Positions 30,159-38,812 of a DNA stretch of 64,000 bases are shown here, one piece after another. The notes below the pieces were generated by a model, which was not told the origin of the DNA, did not search any database, and saw nothing but the letters and a program-made list of their open reading frames with translations. The stretch is taken from contig CAJFPJ010000013.1 in assembly GCA_904399395.1 (NCBI GenBank), positions 1 to 64,000 on the forward strand, written 5' to 3'. Every line of letters starts with the position of its first letter. Positions within the stretch are counted from its first letter, which is position 1. A program made the translations under genes and the position numbers. Source of the DNA: an uncultured Clostridia bacterium (GTDB lineage: Bacteria; Bacillota; Clostridia; Oscillospirales; Acutalibacteraceae).

Positions 30159-32240
30159 ATGCCAAGGCAGGTATCACTTGAAAAAACCCGCAACATCGGC
30201 ATCATGGCGCACATCGATGCCGGTAAGACGACCACCACAGAACGTATTTTGTATTATACTGGTGTTAATTACAAGATCGGCGAGACGCACGATGGCACTG
30301 CAACCATGGACTGGATGGCGCAGGAGCAGGAGAGAGGCATCACCATTACCTCTGCTGCAACGACCTGCTTCTGGAAAGATCACAGAATTAACATCATTGA
30401 TACTCCCGGGCACGTGGATTTCACCGTTGAGGTGGAACGTTCCCTGCGTGTTCTGGATGGTTCCGTAACCGTTTTCTGCGCAAAGGGCGGCGTTGAGCCC
30501 CAGTCTGAAACCGTGTGGCGCCAGGCTGAGGAATATGGCGTGCCCCGTATGGCGTATGTCAACAAAATGGATATCATGGGCGCTGATTTCTACCATGTAG
30601 TAGGTATGATGAAAGATCGCCTCAAATGCAATGCTGTTCCGATCCAGCTTCCCATTGGTAAGGAAGACACCTTCCGTGGGATCATAGATCTGGTGGACAT
30701 GACTGCTGATGTCTATTATGATGACATGGGCAAGGATATGCGCGTAGAAGAGATCCCGGAGGATATGAAAGAGCTTGCGGAGGAATACCGCACAAACCTG
30801 ATCGAGCAGGTTGCCGAGCAGGACGATGAGCTCATGGAGAAGTATCTGAGCGGTGAGGATTTTACTAGGGAAGAGATTGTTTCCACCATACGCAAGGCAA
30901 CCATTGCTAATAAGATGGTGCCTGTGACTTGTGGAACCTCTTACAGAAACAAGGGCGTACAGAAGCTGCTGGACGCCATCGTGGATTACATGCCGGCTCC
31001 TACCGATATCCCTGCTATTAAGGGTACCAACCCTGAGACTGGGGAGGAAGAGGATCGTCATGCTTCTGACGATGAGCCCTTCTCCGCTCTTGCGTTTAAG
31101 ATTGCTACCGACCCCTTTGTGGGCAAGTTGTGCTATTTCCGTGTGTATTCCGGCACACTCTCTGCCGGCGCTACGGTATACAACTCGGTTAAGGATTCTC
31201 ACGAGCGTATCGGCCGTATTCTGCAGATGCATGCAAACCACCGGCAGGATATTGAATGTGTATACGCCGGTGATATTGCGGCTGCTATTGGTGTGAAGAA
31301 TACCACCACGGGCGATACCTTCTGCGATGAGAAGCATCCTGTGATTCTGGAGTCCATGGAATTCCCGGATCCGGTTATCCGTGTTGCTATCGAGCCCAAA
31401 ACAAAGGCTGGCCAGGAAAAGATGGGTATTGCTCTTGCCAAGCTGGCAGAAGAGGATCCTACTTTCAAGGCTTACACCGATCAGGAAACGGGGCAGACCA
31501 TTATCGCCGGTATGGGCGAACTTCATCTGGAGATTATTGTGGACCGCTTGCTCCGTGAATTTAAGGTGGAAGCAAATGTCGGTAAGCCTCAGGTTGCATA
31601 TAAGGAGACTATCCGCAGAATGGCGGATCAGGATACCAAGTATGCAAGGCAGTCCGGCGGTAAAGGCCAGTATGGTCACGTTAAGATTAAAATTGAGCCC
31701 AACCCCGAAAAAGGCTATGAGTTTATCAACGCCACAGTCGGTGGTTCTATCCCGAAGGAATATATTCCTGCTGTTGACCAGGGTATCCAGGGCGCCATGC
31801 TTTCCGGTATTTTGGCCGGCTATAATGTGGTAGATGTAAAGGTTACTCTGTATGATGGCTCTTATCACGAGGTTGACTCCTCTGAAATGGCCTTTAAGAT
31901 CGCTGGTTCTATGGCTTTCAAGGAAGCTATGAGAAAGGCGGATCCGGTCATTCTGGAGCCTATCATGAAGGTTGTCGTCATTGTTCCTGAAGAGTATATG
32001 GGCGATGTTATCGGCGACTTGAACTCCCGCCGCGGTATGATTATGGGCATGGAAGCCGTTTCTGGTGCCCAGCAGATCAATGCGATGGTTCCCCTTTCTG
32101 AAATGTTTGGATACGCTACCGATATGCGTTCCAAAACACAGGGAAGAGGCCAGTATACCATGGAGCCTGATCACTATGCAGAGGTTCCGAAGAACATTTC
32201 TGAATCCATCATCACAGCACGCGGGAAAAAGAGCGAATAA
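30159..32240 (+). CDS. fusA: Elongation factor G
   Basis: GTPase that drives ribosomal translocation. ATG 30159 after AAGGAGG gives 693 residues, the normal length. GTPase motifs are intact: [12 protein letters not shown] (G1), RGITIT (G2), DTPGHVDF (G3) and NKMD (G4). Domain IV contains the [10 protein letters not shown] segment that enters the decoding site. The order rpsL-rpsG-fusA-tuf is the conserved str operon. An additional promoter separates it from tuf. Confidence 0.98.
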   Translation: MPRQVSLEKTRNIGIMAHIDAGKTTTTERILYYTGVNYKIGETHDGTATMDWMAQEQERGITITSAATTCFWKDHRINIIDTPGHVDFTVEVERSLRVLDGSVTVFCAKGGVEPQSETVWRQAEEYGVPRMAYVNKMDIMGADFYHVVGMMKDRLKCNAVPIQLPIGKEDTFRGIIDLVDMTADVYYDDMGKDMRVEEIPEDMKELAEEYRTNLIEQVAEQDDELMEKYLSGEDFTREEIVSTIRKATIANKMVPVTCGTSYRNKGVQKLLDAIVDYMPAPTDIPAIKGTNPETGEEEDRHASDDEPFSALAFKIATDPFVGKLCYFRVYSGTLSAGATVYNSVKDSHERIGRILQMHANHRQDIECVYAGDIAAAIGVKNTTTGDTFCDEKHPVILESMEFPDPVIRVAIEPKTKAGQEKMGIALAKLAEEDPTFKAYTDQETGQTIIAGMGELHLEIIVDRLLREFKVEANVGKPQVAYKETIRRMADQDTKYARQSGGKGQYGHVKIKIEPNPEKGYEFINATVGGSIPKEYIPAVDQGIQGAMLSGILAGYNVVDVKVTLYDGSYHEVDSSEMAFKIAGSMAFKEAMRKADPVILEPIMKVVVIVPEEYMGDVIGDLNSRRGMIMGMEAVSGAQQINAMVPLSEMFGYATDMRSKTQGRGQYTMEPDHYAEVPKNISESIITARGKKSE

Positions 32241-32254
32241 CTTACAAAATAGGC

Positions 32255-32283
32255 TTGATTTTTTGTGTATCTGTTGCTAGAAT
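32255..32283 (+). promoter_or_regulatory. tuf promoter
   Basis: TTGATT (32255-32260), 17-bp spacer, TAGAAT (32278-32283), in the 109-bp gap after fusA. It allows extra transcription of tuf, the most abundant protein of the cluster. Confidence 0.75.
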
Positions 32284-32349
32284 GATAGCTATAGTGTGTA
32301 AGTGCGCTAAACCAAATTTGACTAGGACAAGTATAAAGGAGGAATTCCA

Positions 32350-33552
32350 ATGGCAAAGGAAAAATTTGACAGATCCAAACCTCATGTAAACATTGGCACC
32401 ATCGGCCACGTTGACCATGGTAAGACCACCCTGACCGCCGCTATTACGAAGGTTCTGAGCTTCCAGGGCGAAGCCGAGTTTAAGGATTATTCCAACATTG
32501 ACAGTGCTCCCGAAGAGAGAGAGCGCGGCATTACCATCAACACTGCTCACGTTGAGTATCAGACGGCTACCCGTCACTATGCTCATGTTGACTGCCCCGG
32601 CCATGCTGACTATGTTAAGAACATGATCACCGGTGCTGCTCAGATGGACGGTGCTATCCTGGTTGTTTCTGCTGCTGACGGCCCCATGCCTCAGACCAGA
32701 GAGCACATTCTGCTTGCCCGTCAGGTAGGCGTGCCCTATATCGTTGTTTTCATGAACAAGTGTGATCAGGTTGACGATCCCGAGCTGCTGGATCTGGTTG
32801 AGATGGAAATTCGTGACCTGCTGAACGAGTATGAGTTCCCGGGCGATGATACTCCTATCATCCGCGGTTCTGCTCTGCAGGCTCTGGAGTCCTCTTCTAC
32901 CGATGTCAATGCTCCCGAATATGCCTGCATTCTTGAGTTGATGAAGGCTGTTGACGAGTATATTCCCACTCCCGAGCGTAAGTCTGACCTACCCTTCCTT
33001 ATGCCTGTTGAGGACGTGTTCACCATCACTGGCCGTGGCACCGTTGCTACCGGTAGAGTTGAGCGTGGCACCGCCAAGGTTGGCGAGGAAGTTGAAATCA
33101 TCGGCTTGACCGAAGAGCGCAAGAAGTCCGTTATCACTGGTCTGGAAATGTTCAGAAAGACTCTGGACTTTGCAGAGGCTGGCGACAACGTGGGTGTGCT
33201 GCTCCGTGGTGTTCAGAGAAATGAGATCGAGCGCGGCCAGGTTCTGTGCAAGCCCGGTACCATTCATCCTCACACCAAGTTCAAGGGTCAGGTTTACGTC
33301 CTGACTAAGGATGAAGGCGGCCGTCATACTCCTTTCTTCAACAACTATCGTCCTCAGTTCTATTTCAGAACTACCGACGTTACCGGTGTTATCAGCCTGC
33401 CCGAGGGTGTTGAAATGTGCATGCCTGGCGATAACGTAGAGATGGACGTTGAGCTCATCACTCCTATCGCTATCGAAGAGGGCCTGCGTTTCGCTATTCG
33501 TGAAGGCGGACGTACTGTTGGTTCCGGTGTTGTTGTCGGCATCAATGCCTAA
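32350..33552 (+). CDS. tuf: Elongation factor Tu
   Basis: Delivers aminoacyl-tRNA to the ribosome. 400 residues, ATG 32350 after AAGGAGG. GTPase motifs [30 protein letters not shown] and NKCD are all intact. Relative to the enteric protein there is a short insertion after GSALQALE ([14 protein letters not shown]), a position that varies in Firmicutes. Residues linked to kirromycin-type resistance look wild type. A strong UUCG-capped terminator follows. Confidence 0.98.
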   Translation: MAKEKFDRSKPHVNIGTIGHVDHGKTTLTAAITKVLSFQGEAEFKDYSNIDSAPEERERGITINTAHVEYQTATRHYAHVDCPGHADYVKNMITGAAQMDGAILVVSAADGPMPQTREHILLARQVGVPYIVVFMNKCDQVDDPELLDLVEMEIRDLLNEYEFPGDDTPIIRGSALQALESSSTDVNAPEYACILELMKAVDEYIPTPERKSDLPFLMPVEDVFTITGRGTVATGRVERGTAKVGEEVEIIGLTEERKKSVITGLEMFRKTLDFAEAGDNVGVLLRGVQRNEIERGQVLCKPGTIHPHTKFKGQVYVLTKDEGGRHTPFFNNYRPQFYFRTTDVTGVISLPEGVEMCMPGDNVEMDVELITPIAIEEGLRFAIREGGRTVGSGVVVGINA

Positions 33553-33575
33553 TTGAGGTTATATCTGTTAAATCT

Positions 33576-33609
33576 AAGGCTTCCGTCCTTCGGGGCGGAA
33601 GCCTTTTCC
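33576..33609 (+). terminator. Terminator of the str operon with UUCG tetraloop
   Basis: AAGGCTTCCGTCC (33576-33588) pairs with GGGCGGAAGCCTT (33593-33605), one G-U pair, across an exact TTCG loop (33589-33592), followed by TTCC after a T-rich end. UUCG loops are exceptionally stable. Confidence 0.9.
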
Positions 33610-33626
33610 GTTTATATGCTTCTGGC

Positions 33627-33654
33627 TTGTTTTTTCGACAGAGTATGCTATAAT
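33627..33654 (+). promoter_or_regulatory. Promoter of the CapA-like gene
   Basis: TTGTTT (33627-33632), 16-bp spacer and a perfect TATAAT (33649-33654), about 140 bp upstream of the next start codon. Confidence 0.65.
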
Positions 33655-33793
33655 GTCTGTAAAGTAGAATAGACTGTAGCTGTTTGGATGTTTTGGGCAT
33701 ATTGTTGAGATGTATAGAAATATAGGGGTAAAGCTTTCAGTTGTTCCCAATACCATCTAAAAGAGCGGTTTTACATTGTTCAGGAGGGATCCT

Positions 33794-35116
33794 ATGAGAA
33801 AACGAAGAAAGATGTCGAAACGGTATCGGAAAATGCCTATTAATAAAGAGGCGGATCGTTCCAGCAGAATATTAAAAATATGCCTTGGACTTTTTGGCGT
33901 GTGCCTCCTGGTGGTAGGCGGATATTTCGGTCTGAAGCTGGCTGGAGTGGATATTTCCTCCGTTTCAAAGCCTTCTTCGGAAGAGCCTTCTTCATATACG
34001 CAGATTTCATCAGACGGGCAGTCGTCGGAAGATCCGTCCTCAGAAACGCAGGATGTGTTGCCGGAATCCTCTGCGCCAGAGCCGGTCTCAATTCATATTC
34101 TGGGTGTGGGGGACAATTTGATTCACGACGCCATTTATAAACAAGCCCAGACCAGAGCGGGGGGAGAGGGCTATGATTTTTCTTTTGTCTATCAGCGTGT
34201 GGCAGAGGATATAGCCAGTGCAGATGTGGCTGTTATTAATCAGGAAACCATCCTGGCAAGTGAAAAATTCCCGCCCTCCAATTATCCCCTGTTTTGTACG
34301 CCTGTGGAGATGGGAGATGAGCTTGTTTCTCTTGGATTCGATGTAATCAATCAGGCGAACAATCATCTTCTGGATAAAGGGGTTGAGGGCCTAGAGGCCG
34401 CATTGGATTACTGGGATACGCAACCGGTGATGGCTATAGGCGCCTATAGAGATGACGAAGATTTGATGAATATTCGTATTGTGGAATCCAATGGGATAAA
34501 GACGGCTCATATCGGTGTTACGGAGATGACTAACGGTCTTTCCCTGCCCGAGGGGAGCCCGTATAGGATTGTATATACCAGTGAGAGAGATTTGATCGAA
34601 CGGCTGATCAAAAAAGCTAAAACCATGGCGGACGTGGTGGTGGTTTCGGCTCACTGGGGAAATGAAAACACCTCAGAGATAACGGAGGCGCAGGAGACTC
34701 TCGCGCAGGATATGGTCAACTGGGGAGCGGACATTATTTTTGGAAATCATGCCCATACGCTTCAGCCGCTTACGCTGCTGACCCGGGAAAGCGACGGAGC
34801 TAAATGCCCGGTGATTTATGCCATGGGGAATTTTGTTTCCGCCCAGGCTTATGGTATGAATATGATAAGCGGCATGTTGGATGTGACGGTTACCAAGGAT
34901 TTTGAAACGGGTAAGACAACCTTTACAGATATGACCTTCAAGCCCATTGTGACCCATTACGGGGCCCGGTATTCCGATATTACGATCTATCCTCTCAGCG
35001 AATATACAGAGGAATTGGCGGCTTCTCACGGTGTATGCGCTAGGACACCCGCTTTCAGTTTGGAATACCTGAATCAGTTTGTCACTGAAAACATTCCTGC
35101 TGAATATCTAGATTGA
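33794..35116 (+). CDS. CapA/PgsA-family membrane-anchored metallophosphoesterase-like protein
   Basis: Resembles the capsule/poly-gamma-glutamate synthesis protein family (PGA_cap), calcineurin-like proteins exposed outside the membrane. ATG 33794 after AGGAGGG gives 440 residues. A basic N-terminus and one membrane span (~25-47) are followed by a Ser/Glu/Pro-rich linker (~55-100), then the domain. Likely metal-site motifs are GVGDNLIHD, NQETI, NQANNHLLD, SAHWGNE and GNHAHTLQP. No other capsule-synthesis gene is nearby, so polymer production is not implied; many Clostridia carry such orphan CapA proteins. DUF3842 follows immediately. Confidence 0.85.
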   Translation: MRKRRKMSKRYRKMPINKEADRSSRILKICLGLFGVCLLVVGGYFGLKLAGVDISSVSKPSSEEPSSYTQISSDGQSSEDPSSETQDVLPESSAPEPVSIHILGVGDNLIHDAIYKQAQTRAGGEGYDFSFVYQRVAEDIASADVAVINQETILASEKFPPSNYPLFCTPVEMGDELVSLGFDVINQANNHLLDKGVEGLEAALDYWDTQPVMAIGAYRDDEDLMNIRIVESNGIKTAHIGVTEMTNGLSLPEGSPYRIVYTSERDLIERLIKKAKTMADVVVVSAHWGNENTSEITEAQETLAQDMVNWGADIIFGNHAHTLQPLTLLTRESDGAKCPVIYAMGNFVSAQAYGMNMISGMLDVTVTKDFETGKTTFTDMTFKPIVTHYGARYSDITIYPLSEYTEELAASHGVCARTPAFSLEYLNQFVTENIPAEYLD

Positions 35117-35133
35117 GAAAGGGCGAAGAACGC

Positions 35134-35610
35134 ATGCGATGGAATTTGGCCTGCCGGATCGTAGTGATCGACGGGCAGGGTGGGAAGATCGGCCGGCAGT
35201 TGGTGGAGTCTATCCGCTTGGCTCTGCCGGAAGCAGAGATAACGGCAGTGGGTACTAACAGCGCGGCCACCTCCAATATGCTGAAGGGAGGGGCCCGCAG
35301 CGGAGCTACAGGAGAGAATGCTGTACGCGTGGCCTGCCGGGAGGCGGATATTATAGCGGGTCCTCTGGGAATTCTCTCCGCCGATTCCCTTTATGGGGAA
35401 ATAACACCTGCTATGGCTCTGGCGGTGGGGCAGAGTTCTGCTGTAAAAATTCTCATCCCCATGAATAAATGTGATACGGTGGTGGTGGGGGTGGAAACAT
35501 CTTCCTTAGCCGAGCTGATTGAAAAAGCCAGAGAAGCTGTCTGCTCAGCAGAAGCAGAGTGGCGTTCAGAACTAAGAAGAGCTTTGGGTACTGGTTGCTC
35601 CGGCAGTTGA
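35134..35610 (+). CDS. DUF3842 family protein
   Basis: Conserved cytoplasmic protein of unknown function found in Clostridia. ATG 35134 gives 158 residues; a TTG at 35113 overlapping the previous stop is an alternative. The N-terminus IVVIDGQGGKIGRQLVE looks like a nucleotide-binding GxGGxIG loop. The family signature continues with AVGTNSAATSNMLKGGA, ATGENA, GPLGILSADSLYGEITPAMA and ILIPMNKC. Probably translated from the same message as the CapA-like gene. A promoter for the next unit overlaps its stop codon. Confidence 0.85.
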   Translation: MRWNLACRIVVIDGQGGKIGRQLVESIRLALPEAEITAVGTNSAATSNMLKGGARSGATGENAVRVACREADIIAGPLGILSADSLYGEITPAMALAVGQSSAVKILIPMNKCDTVVVGVETSSLAELIEKAREAVCSAEAEWRSELRRALGTGCSGS

Positions 35611-35635
35611 CAAATGTTCGTATTTCCTGTATACT
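35607..35635 (+). promoter_or_regulatory. Promoter of the ECF S-component leader
   Basis: TTGACA (35607-35612, perfect), 17-bp spacer, TATACT (35630-35635). It overlaps the stop codon of the DUF3842 gene and lies ~275 bp upstream of the next start, so it makes a long untranslated leader. Confidence 0.85.
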
Positions 35636-35641
35636 AACTTC

Positions 35642-35880
35642 TGTTGCTGTCAGAAGACAGTATTTGCCGGTTGTAGCCGGTATTGGAGGAATAAAGTTCT
35701 TCCGCTGTGGTATGTTTTATATAGTATCTAAAGACAGATGTATCTGAAGATTGCGCTTGTCCTTTACCGCATAGTGAAAGCAGAAAGACAGACGAAATCA
35801 GGATACGGAATGAAAAGAGTGTTGTATGGATATCAGGAAGGTATCCGCTCTCCTGCAGGAGGACGGATACCTTCTTTTTG
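35642..35880 (+). promoter_or_regulatory. Structured leader ending in a terminator; candidate unclassified riboswitch or attenuator
   Basis: About 195 bases between the predicted start and a strong terminator, just upstream of a vitamin-type transporter gene. Visible helices: CTGTC/GACAG (35647-35660), a GGAGGAA/TTCTTCC stem starting at 35676, a short CAGAT/ATCTG repeat, and GGATAC at 35801-35806. That last element could pair with GTATCC (35841-35846) in the terminator's 5' arm and so act as an antiterminator. I compared it by eye with FMN, SAM, TPP, folate, preQ1, purine, ZTP, guanidine, c-di-GMP and T-box patterns and found none. Confidence 0.5.
35837..35880 (+). terminator. Terminator within the ECF S-component leader
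   Basis: GAAGGTATCCG (35837-35847) pairs perfectly with CGGATACCTTC (35864-35874); the inner part TCCTGCAGGA is self-complementary and extends the stem. TTTTT follows. It ends ~30 bases before the start codon and so must be bypassed for the gene to be expressed. Confidence 0.9.
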
Positions 35881-35910
35881 TTTGTATGCACTAAGACTAG
35901 GAGGATTTTT

Positions 35911-36453
35911 ATGAGTAGGAAAAATCAAACTGTTAATTTAGTAATGACAGGGCTATGCATAGCAATTGGGATCGTGCTGCCTATGGCCTTCCATTCCGTC
36001 CCTAATGCCGGAAGCGTCATCCTGCCTATGCATATTCCTGTGCTGCTCTGTGGCCTTATCTGCGGGCCCATTTATGGTTTGGCTTCAGGTATTTTGACGC
36101 CTGCTCTTTCCAGCTTACTAACCCAGATGCCGCCTATGGCGTATCTTCCCAGTATGCTTTGCGAGCTGGCTATCTACGGTCTGGTGGCGGGCCTGGCCAT
36201 CCGTCTGATCCGCACAAAATCCAATGTGGCGAATGTATATCTTTCTTTGGTGGCTGCTATGCTCTGCGGCCGGGTAATCTATGGTGTGGTAAACGCTCTG
36301 ATTTTCCAGGCAGGAAGATATTCCATGGAGCTTTGGCTCACAGCTTCCTTTGTGACGGCTTTGCCGGGCATTATCATTCAGTTGGTGGCAATCCCCGTGC
36401 TGGTGCTTCTCCTGCAGAAGGCTGGGCTGATCCGCAGTGTGCAAAATGCCTGA
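35911..36453 (+). CDS. ECF transporter S component (PanT-like, substrate uncertain)
   Basis: Membrane substrate-binding subunit of an energy-coupling-factor importer for a vitamin or related nutrient. ATG 35911 after AGGAGG gives 180 residues with about six membrane spans. The pattern PMHIPVLLCGLICGPIYGL followed by LTPALSS, and the overall length, suggest the pantothenate-transporter-like group. No ECF ATPases or T subunit lie nearby, so it must use a shared energising module. Its last codons overlap a P-loop kinase gene that may phosphorylate the imported compound. Expression appears to be controlled by the leader terminator. Confidence 0.8.
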   Translation: MSRKNQTVNLVMTGLCIAIGIVLPMAFHSVPNAGSVILPMHIPVLLCGLICGPIYGLASGILTPALSSLLTQMPPMAYLPSMLCELAIYGLVAGLAIRLIRTKSNVANVYLSLVAAMLCGRVIYGVVNALIFQAGRYSMELWLTASFVTALPGIIIQLVAIPVLVLLLQKAGLIRSVQNA

Positions 36454-37537
36454 TGCGGGATGGAGGGCGGTTGCTTCCGCCCATGGAAAGCAGTATCCCC
36501 TTATGGAGCCGCAGGACGCAGTAAAGCTTTTATATCAGCATGAATTCGGCGGAGGACATTTAGTCCGAGAGCCGGAGAAGGCGCTGGAGTTTCTTGAACA
36601 GGAATGGTCTGGGCTGCGAGAGGAAGAAAAGAGGAAATACCCTTCCACAGAGGCTATCGGCAATGGATATGCCCGTTTGTATCTTTCTGCGGTAGAAGGT
36701 GAATCTCTTTGTCTCTCGCATATCTGCCGTATGTTCATAGCTTCCTCCAAGGAGAAGCGGGGAAGTATGGAAGCATTTCTGCGAAAACTTGACGGACTTC
36801 CTTCCCTGGCTGAGAAAGGTGTTTTTCCCTTTTCTTCTGAAGCGGCAGAAGCTTATGTGAAAGAATACCGCGCTGCTGGCTGTCCTATGGTAAGCCATAG
36901 CCAGAATTATCGGAAGGCTTATCATCCGGCATATCGGGTGATAGACAGTCGTTATATTCCACTTCTTCCTGTTATCCGTGCTGTAGATTCCCTTTTGCAG
37001 AGGAAAGGAAGGGTAGTGATGGCTATTGATGGCCGTGCCGCTTCTGGAAAATCCACGGCAGCAGAATTGCTGGCCCATATATATGAAGCGGCTGTTATCC
37101 ATATGGATGATTTTTTTCTTCCACTGGAGCTGCGGACAGAAGAACGCTTCAGAGAGCCGGGGGGAAATGTGCATTATGAGCGTTTCAAAACAGAGGTTCT
37201 GAAACCACTGGAAGCAGGGAAGAGCTTTTCTTACCGGATATTTGACTGCGGAATTTGTCAATTTCGAGGAGAGCGATTTGTGAAGCCGGCTTCCCTGACA
37301 ATAGTGGAGGGCTCTTACAGTACCCATCCATATTTTGAGGCACCATATGATTTGACCGTCTTTTTTACAGTGAATCCCCAGGAGCAAAAGCACAGAATCT
37401 GCCTGCGCAATGGGGAAGAGATGTATGCCATGTTCCGAGATAGATGGATCCCTCTGGAGGAGGCATATTTCTCAGCGTGTGCTATTCCTGATCGCTGTAG
37501 TCTCCTTGTGAAAGGGGACTGCAGCGATATAGTGTGA
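36446..37537 (+). CDS. Uridine-kinase/PRK-like P-loop kinase with an extra N-terminal domain
   Basis: The C-terminal half resembles uridine kinase/phosphoribulokinase-type small-molecule kinases: P-loop DGRAASGKST near residues 194-204, HMDDFF soon after, and VVEGSY-like VEGSY. The first ~170 residues (LLYQHEFGGGHLV and onward) form a separate conserved domain that I cannot name. ATG 36446 overlaps the previous gene's stop; no good ribosome site is visible, so coupling is likely, and ATG 36503 is an alternative. 363 residues. The neighbour is an ECF vitamin-type S component, so the substrate may be the imported nutrient rather than uridine. Confidence 0.7.
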   Translation: MPDAGWRAVASAHGKQYPLMEPQDAVKLLYQHEFGGGHLVREPEKALEFLEQEWSGLREEEKRKYPSTEAIGNGYARLYLSAVEGESLCLSHICRMFIASSKEKRGSMEAFLRKLDGLPSLAEKGVFPFSSEAAEAYVKEYRAAGCPMVSHSQNYRKAYHPAYRVIDSRYIPLLPVIRAVDSLLQRKGRVVMAIDGRAASGKSTAAELLAHIYEAAVIHMDDFFLPLELRTEERFREPGGNVHYERFKTEVLKPLEAGKSFSYRIFDCGICQFRGERFVKPASLTIVEGSYSTHPYFEAPYDLTVFFTVNPQEQKHRICLRNGEEMYAMFRDRWIPLEEAYFSACAIPDRCSLLVKGDCSDIV

Positions 37538-37567
37538 CAGAGATTCTGGTTTTTGTTTGTCTGAGAA

Positions 37568-37596
37568 TTGACAATCTTTATTGAATATGATAGAAT
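37568..37596 (+). promoter_or_regulatory. ribU promoter
   Basis: TTGACA (37568-37573), 17-bp spacer, TAGAAT (37591-37596). The transcript would begin a few bases before the FMN riboswitch. Confidence 0.88.
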
Positions 37597-37610
37597 GATT
37601 ATAACAGAAA

Positions 37611-37750
37611 GTCTTCAGGGCGGGGTGTAATTCCCCACCGGCGGTAATGCGGCAGTAAGCCGACGAGCCCGCGAGCAAAGCTGCCTTTCAGGCGGTGGCA
37701 GAGCCGGTGTGATTCCGGGGCCGACGGTATAGTCCGGATGAAAGAAGCGG
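37611..37750 (+). ncRNA. FMN riboswitch (RFN element)
   Basis: All conserved RFN blocks are present in order: CTTCAGGGCGGGGTG, CCCCACCGGCGGTAAT, AGCCCGCGAGC, GCCGGTGTGATTCCGG, GCCGACGGTATAGTC and CGGATGAAAGAAG. The closing stem pairs CTTC (37613-37616) with GAAG (37744-37747). It is followed by an intrinsic terminator and then ribU, so FMN should switch off riboflavin uptake. Confidence 0.97.
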
Positions 37751-37774
37751 CATAAGGTCTAATGGATGTGTCTG

Positions 37775-37820
37775 CGCCCTTTTGTGGATTTTTGTCTGCA
37801 AAAGGGCGTATTTCTGTTTT
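37775..37820 (+). terminator. Expression-platform terminator of the FMN riboswitch
   Basis: CGCCCTTTTG (37775-37784) pairs perfectly with CAAAAGGGCG (37799-37808), followed by TATTTCTGTTTT. It lies between the aptamer and ribU. Confidence 0.8.
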
Positions 37821-37879
37821 CCGCCTCCTTATTCCGTCACTCTGGATGCAATCTTCAACAGAATAAGGAGGGGTCTTCT

Positions 37880-38476
37880 ATGACCGCAGCAAGCAGAATC
37901 AACATCCGTAAAATTACCGTGACCGCCCTCATGGGGGCGGCGGCTACCGTTCTCATGTTTGTGAGTTTCGGGCTGCCGTTTCTCCCGCCCTATCTGAAAT
38001 TTGATTTTTCAGAACTGCCGGCTTTACTGGCGTCTTTTTCCCTGGGGCCTGTTTCGGGGGCGGTAGTATGCCTAATCAAAAACCTGTTTAACGTTTTTGC
38101 TTCCACTACAGGAGGGGTGGGGGAATTTTGTAATTTCCTTATGGGTGTTTTCTTTGTGGTTCCCGCAGGGCTTTTTTATCGGAGAAAGCCTTCTTTGAAG
38201 GGCGCTATGGCTGGTTCGGCTATAGGGTTGGCTGTTATGACAGTGGGAAGCATCTTTCTCAACTACTATGTGGTGTATCCGGCGTATACGCTGTTTCTCC
38301 CTATGGATGCCATTATGGATATGTATAAGGTTTTGGTGCCTGGAATCGATAATCTGTGGCAGGGGCTTTTGGTGTTCAATGCGCCGCTGACTCTGATAAA
38401 AGGATTGGCAGATGTAATCATTACGTTCATGGTATATAAAAAGTTGTCGCCTATTCTTAAGGGAAAGCAGGAATAA
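37880..38476 (+). CDS. ribU: Riboflavin ECF transporter S component
   Basis: Binds riboflavin for import through a shared ECF module. ATG 37880 after AAGGAGGGG gives 198 residues with about six membrane spans. The family signature LKFDFSELPALLASFSLGPVSG is followed by KNLFN, as in characterised RibU proteins. The FMN riboswitch directly upstream confirms the substrate assignment. It is a single-gene unit. Confidence 0.96.
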   Translation: MTAASRINIRKITVTALMGAAATVLMFVSFGLPFLPPYLKFDFSELPALLASFSLGPVSGAVVCLIKNLFNVFASTTGGVGEFCNFLMGVFFVVPAGLFYRRKPSLKGAMAGSAIGLAVMTVGSIFLNYYVVYPAYTLFLPMDAIMDMYKVLVPGIDNLWQGLLVFNAPLTLIKGLADVIITFMVYKKLSPILKGKQE

Positions 38477-38540
38477 ACGTTCTGACAAATGAAACTTTTT
38501 GTCGAAAAGGCTGAAATATTCTGTGGGTAGGTTTTATACC

Positions 38541-38570
38541 TTGACATATGTCCCATCTTGATGATACACT
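38541..38570 (+). promoter_or_regulatory. metK promoter
   Basis: TTGACA (38541-38546), 18-bp spacer, TACACT (38565-38570), upstream of the SAM riboswitch. An ATCTCC/GGGAGAT hairpin lies between promoter and aptamer. Confidence 0.65.
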
Positions 38571-38617
38571 AAATATAATCTCCTGTTATGGGGGAGATGT
38601 AGCTGAAAATTGAATAT

Positions 38618-38711
38618 CCTTATCAAGAGAGACGGAGGGATCAGGCCCTATGATGTCCGGCAACCTGCGAAAGTAAGGTGCTAAATCCTGCGGAAATACC
38701 GAAAGATGAGG
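38618..38711 (+). ncRNA. SAM-I riboswitch (S-box)
   Basis: Conserved S-box blocks are present: ATCAAGAGAG, GGAGGGATCAGGCCC, TGATGTCCGGCAACC, AAGGTGCTAAATCCTGC and GAAAGATGAGG. CCTTATC (38618-38624) pairs with GATGAGG (38705-38711) to form P1. The downstream terminator and metK make this a feedback loop on S-adenosylmethionine synthesis. Confidence 0.97.
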
Positions 38712-38718
38712 TTTTATA

Positions 38719-38750
38719 GCCGTTCGGAATTTTCCGGGCGGCTTTTTTAG
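38719..38750 (+). terminator. Expression-platform terminator of the SAM riboswitch
   Basis: GCCGTTCGGAA (38719-38729) pairs with TTCCGGGCGGC (38732-38742), using two G-U pairs, followed by TTTTTT (38743-38748). Confidence 0.88.
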
Positions 38751-38812
38751 CTGTTTTTTCGGAAAAGACGCTACAGGAATGATAGGGAAAGTGAAGAATG
38801 GAGGAATAAAAA

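Noticed and set aside
33794-35116. Capsule or poly-gamma-glutamate synthesis locus
   Set aside because: Only the CapA-like protein is present; capB, capC and other polymer genes are absent.
35642-35836. T-box or folate riboswitch in the ECF leader
   Set aside because: The T-box sequence AGGGTGGNACCGCG is absent, and the folate aptamer's 5' strand (GGAGAGTAG) is not found at the right distance, although TATCCGCTCTCC near the terminator superficially resembles its 3' end.
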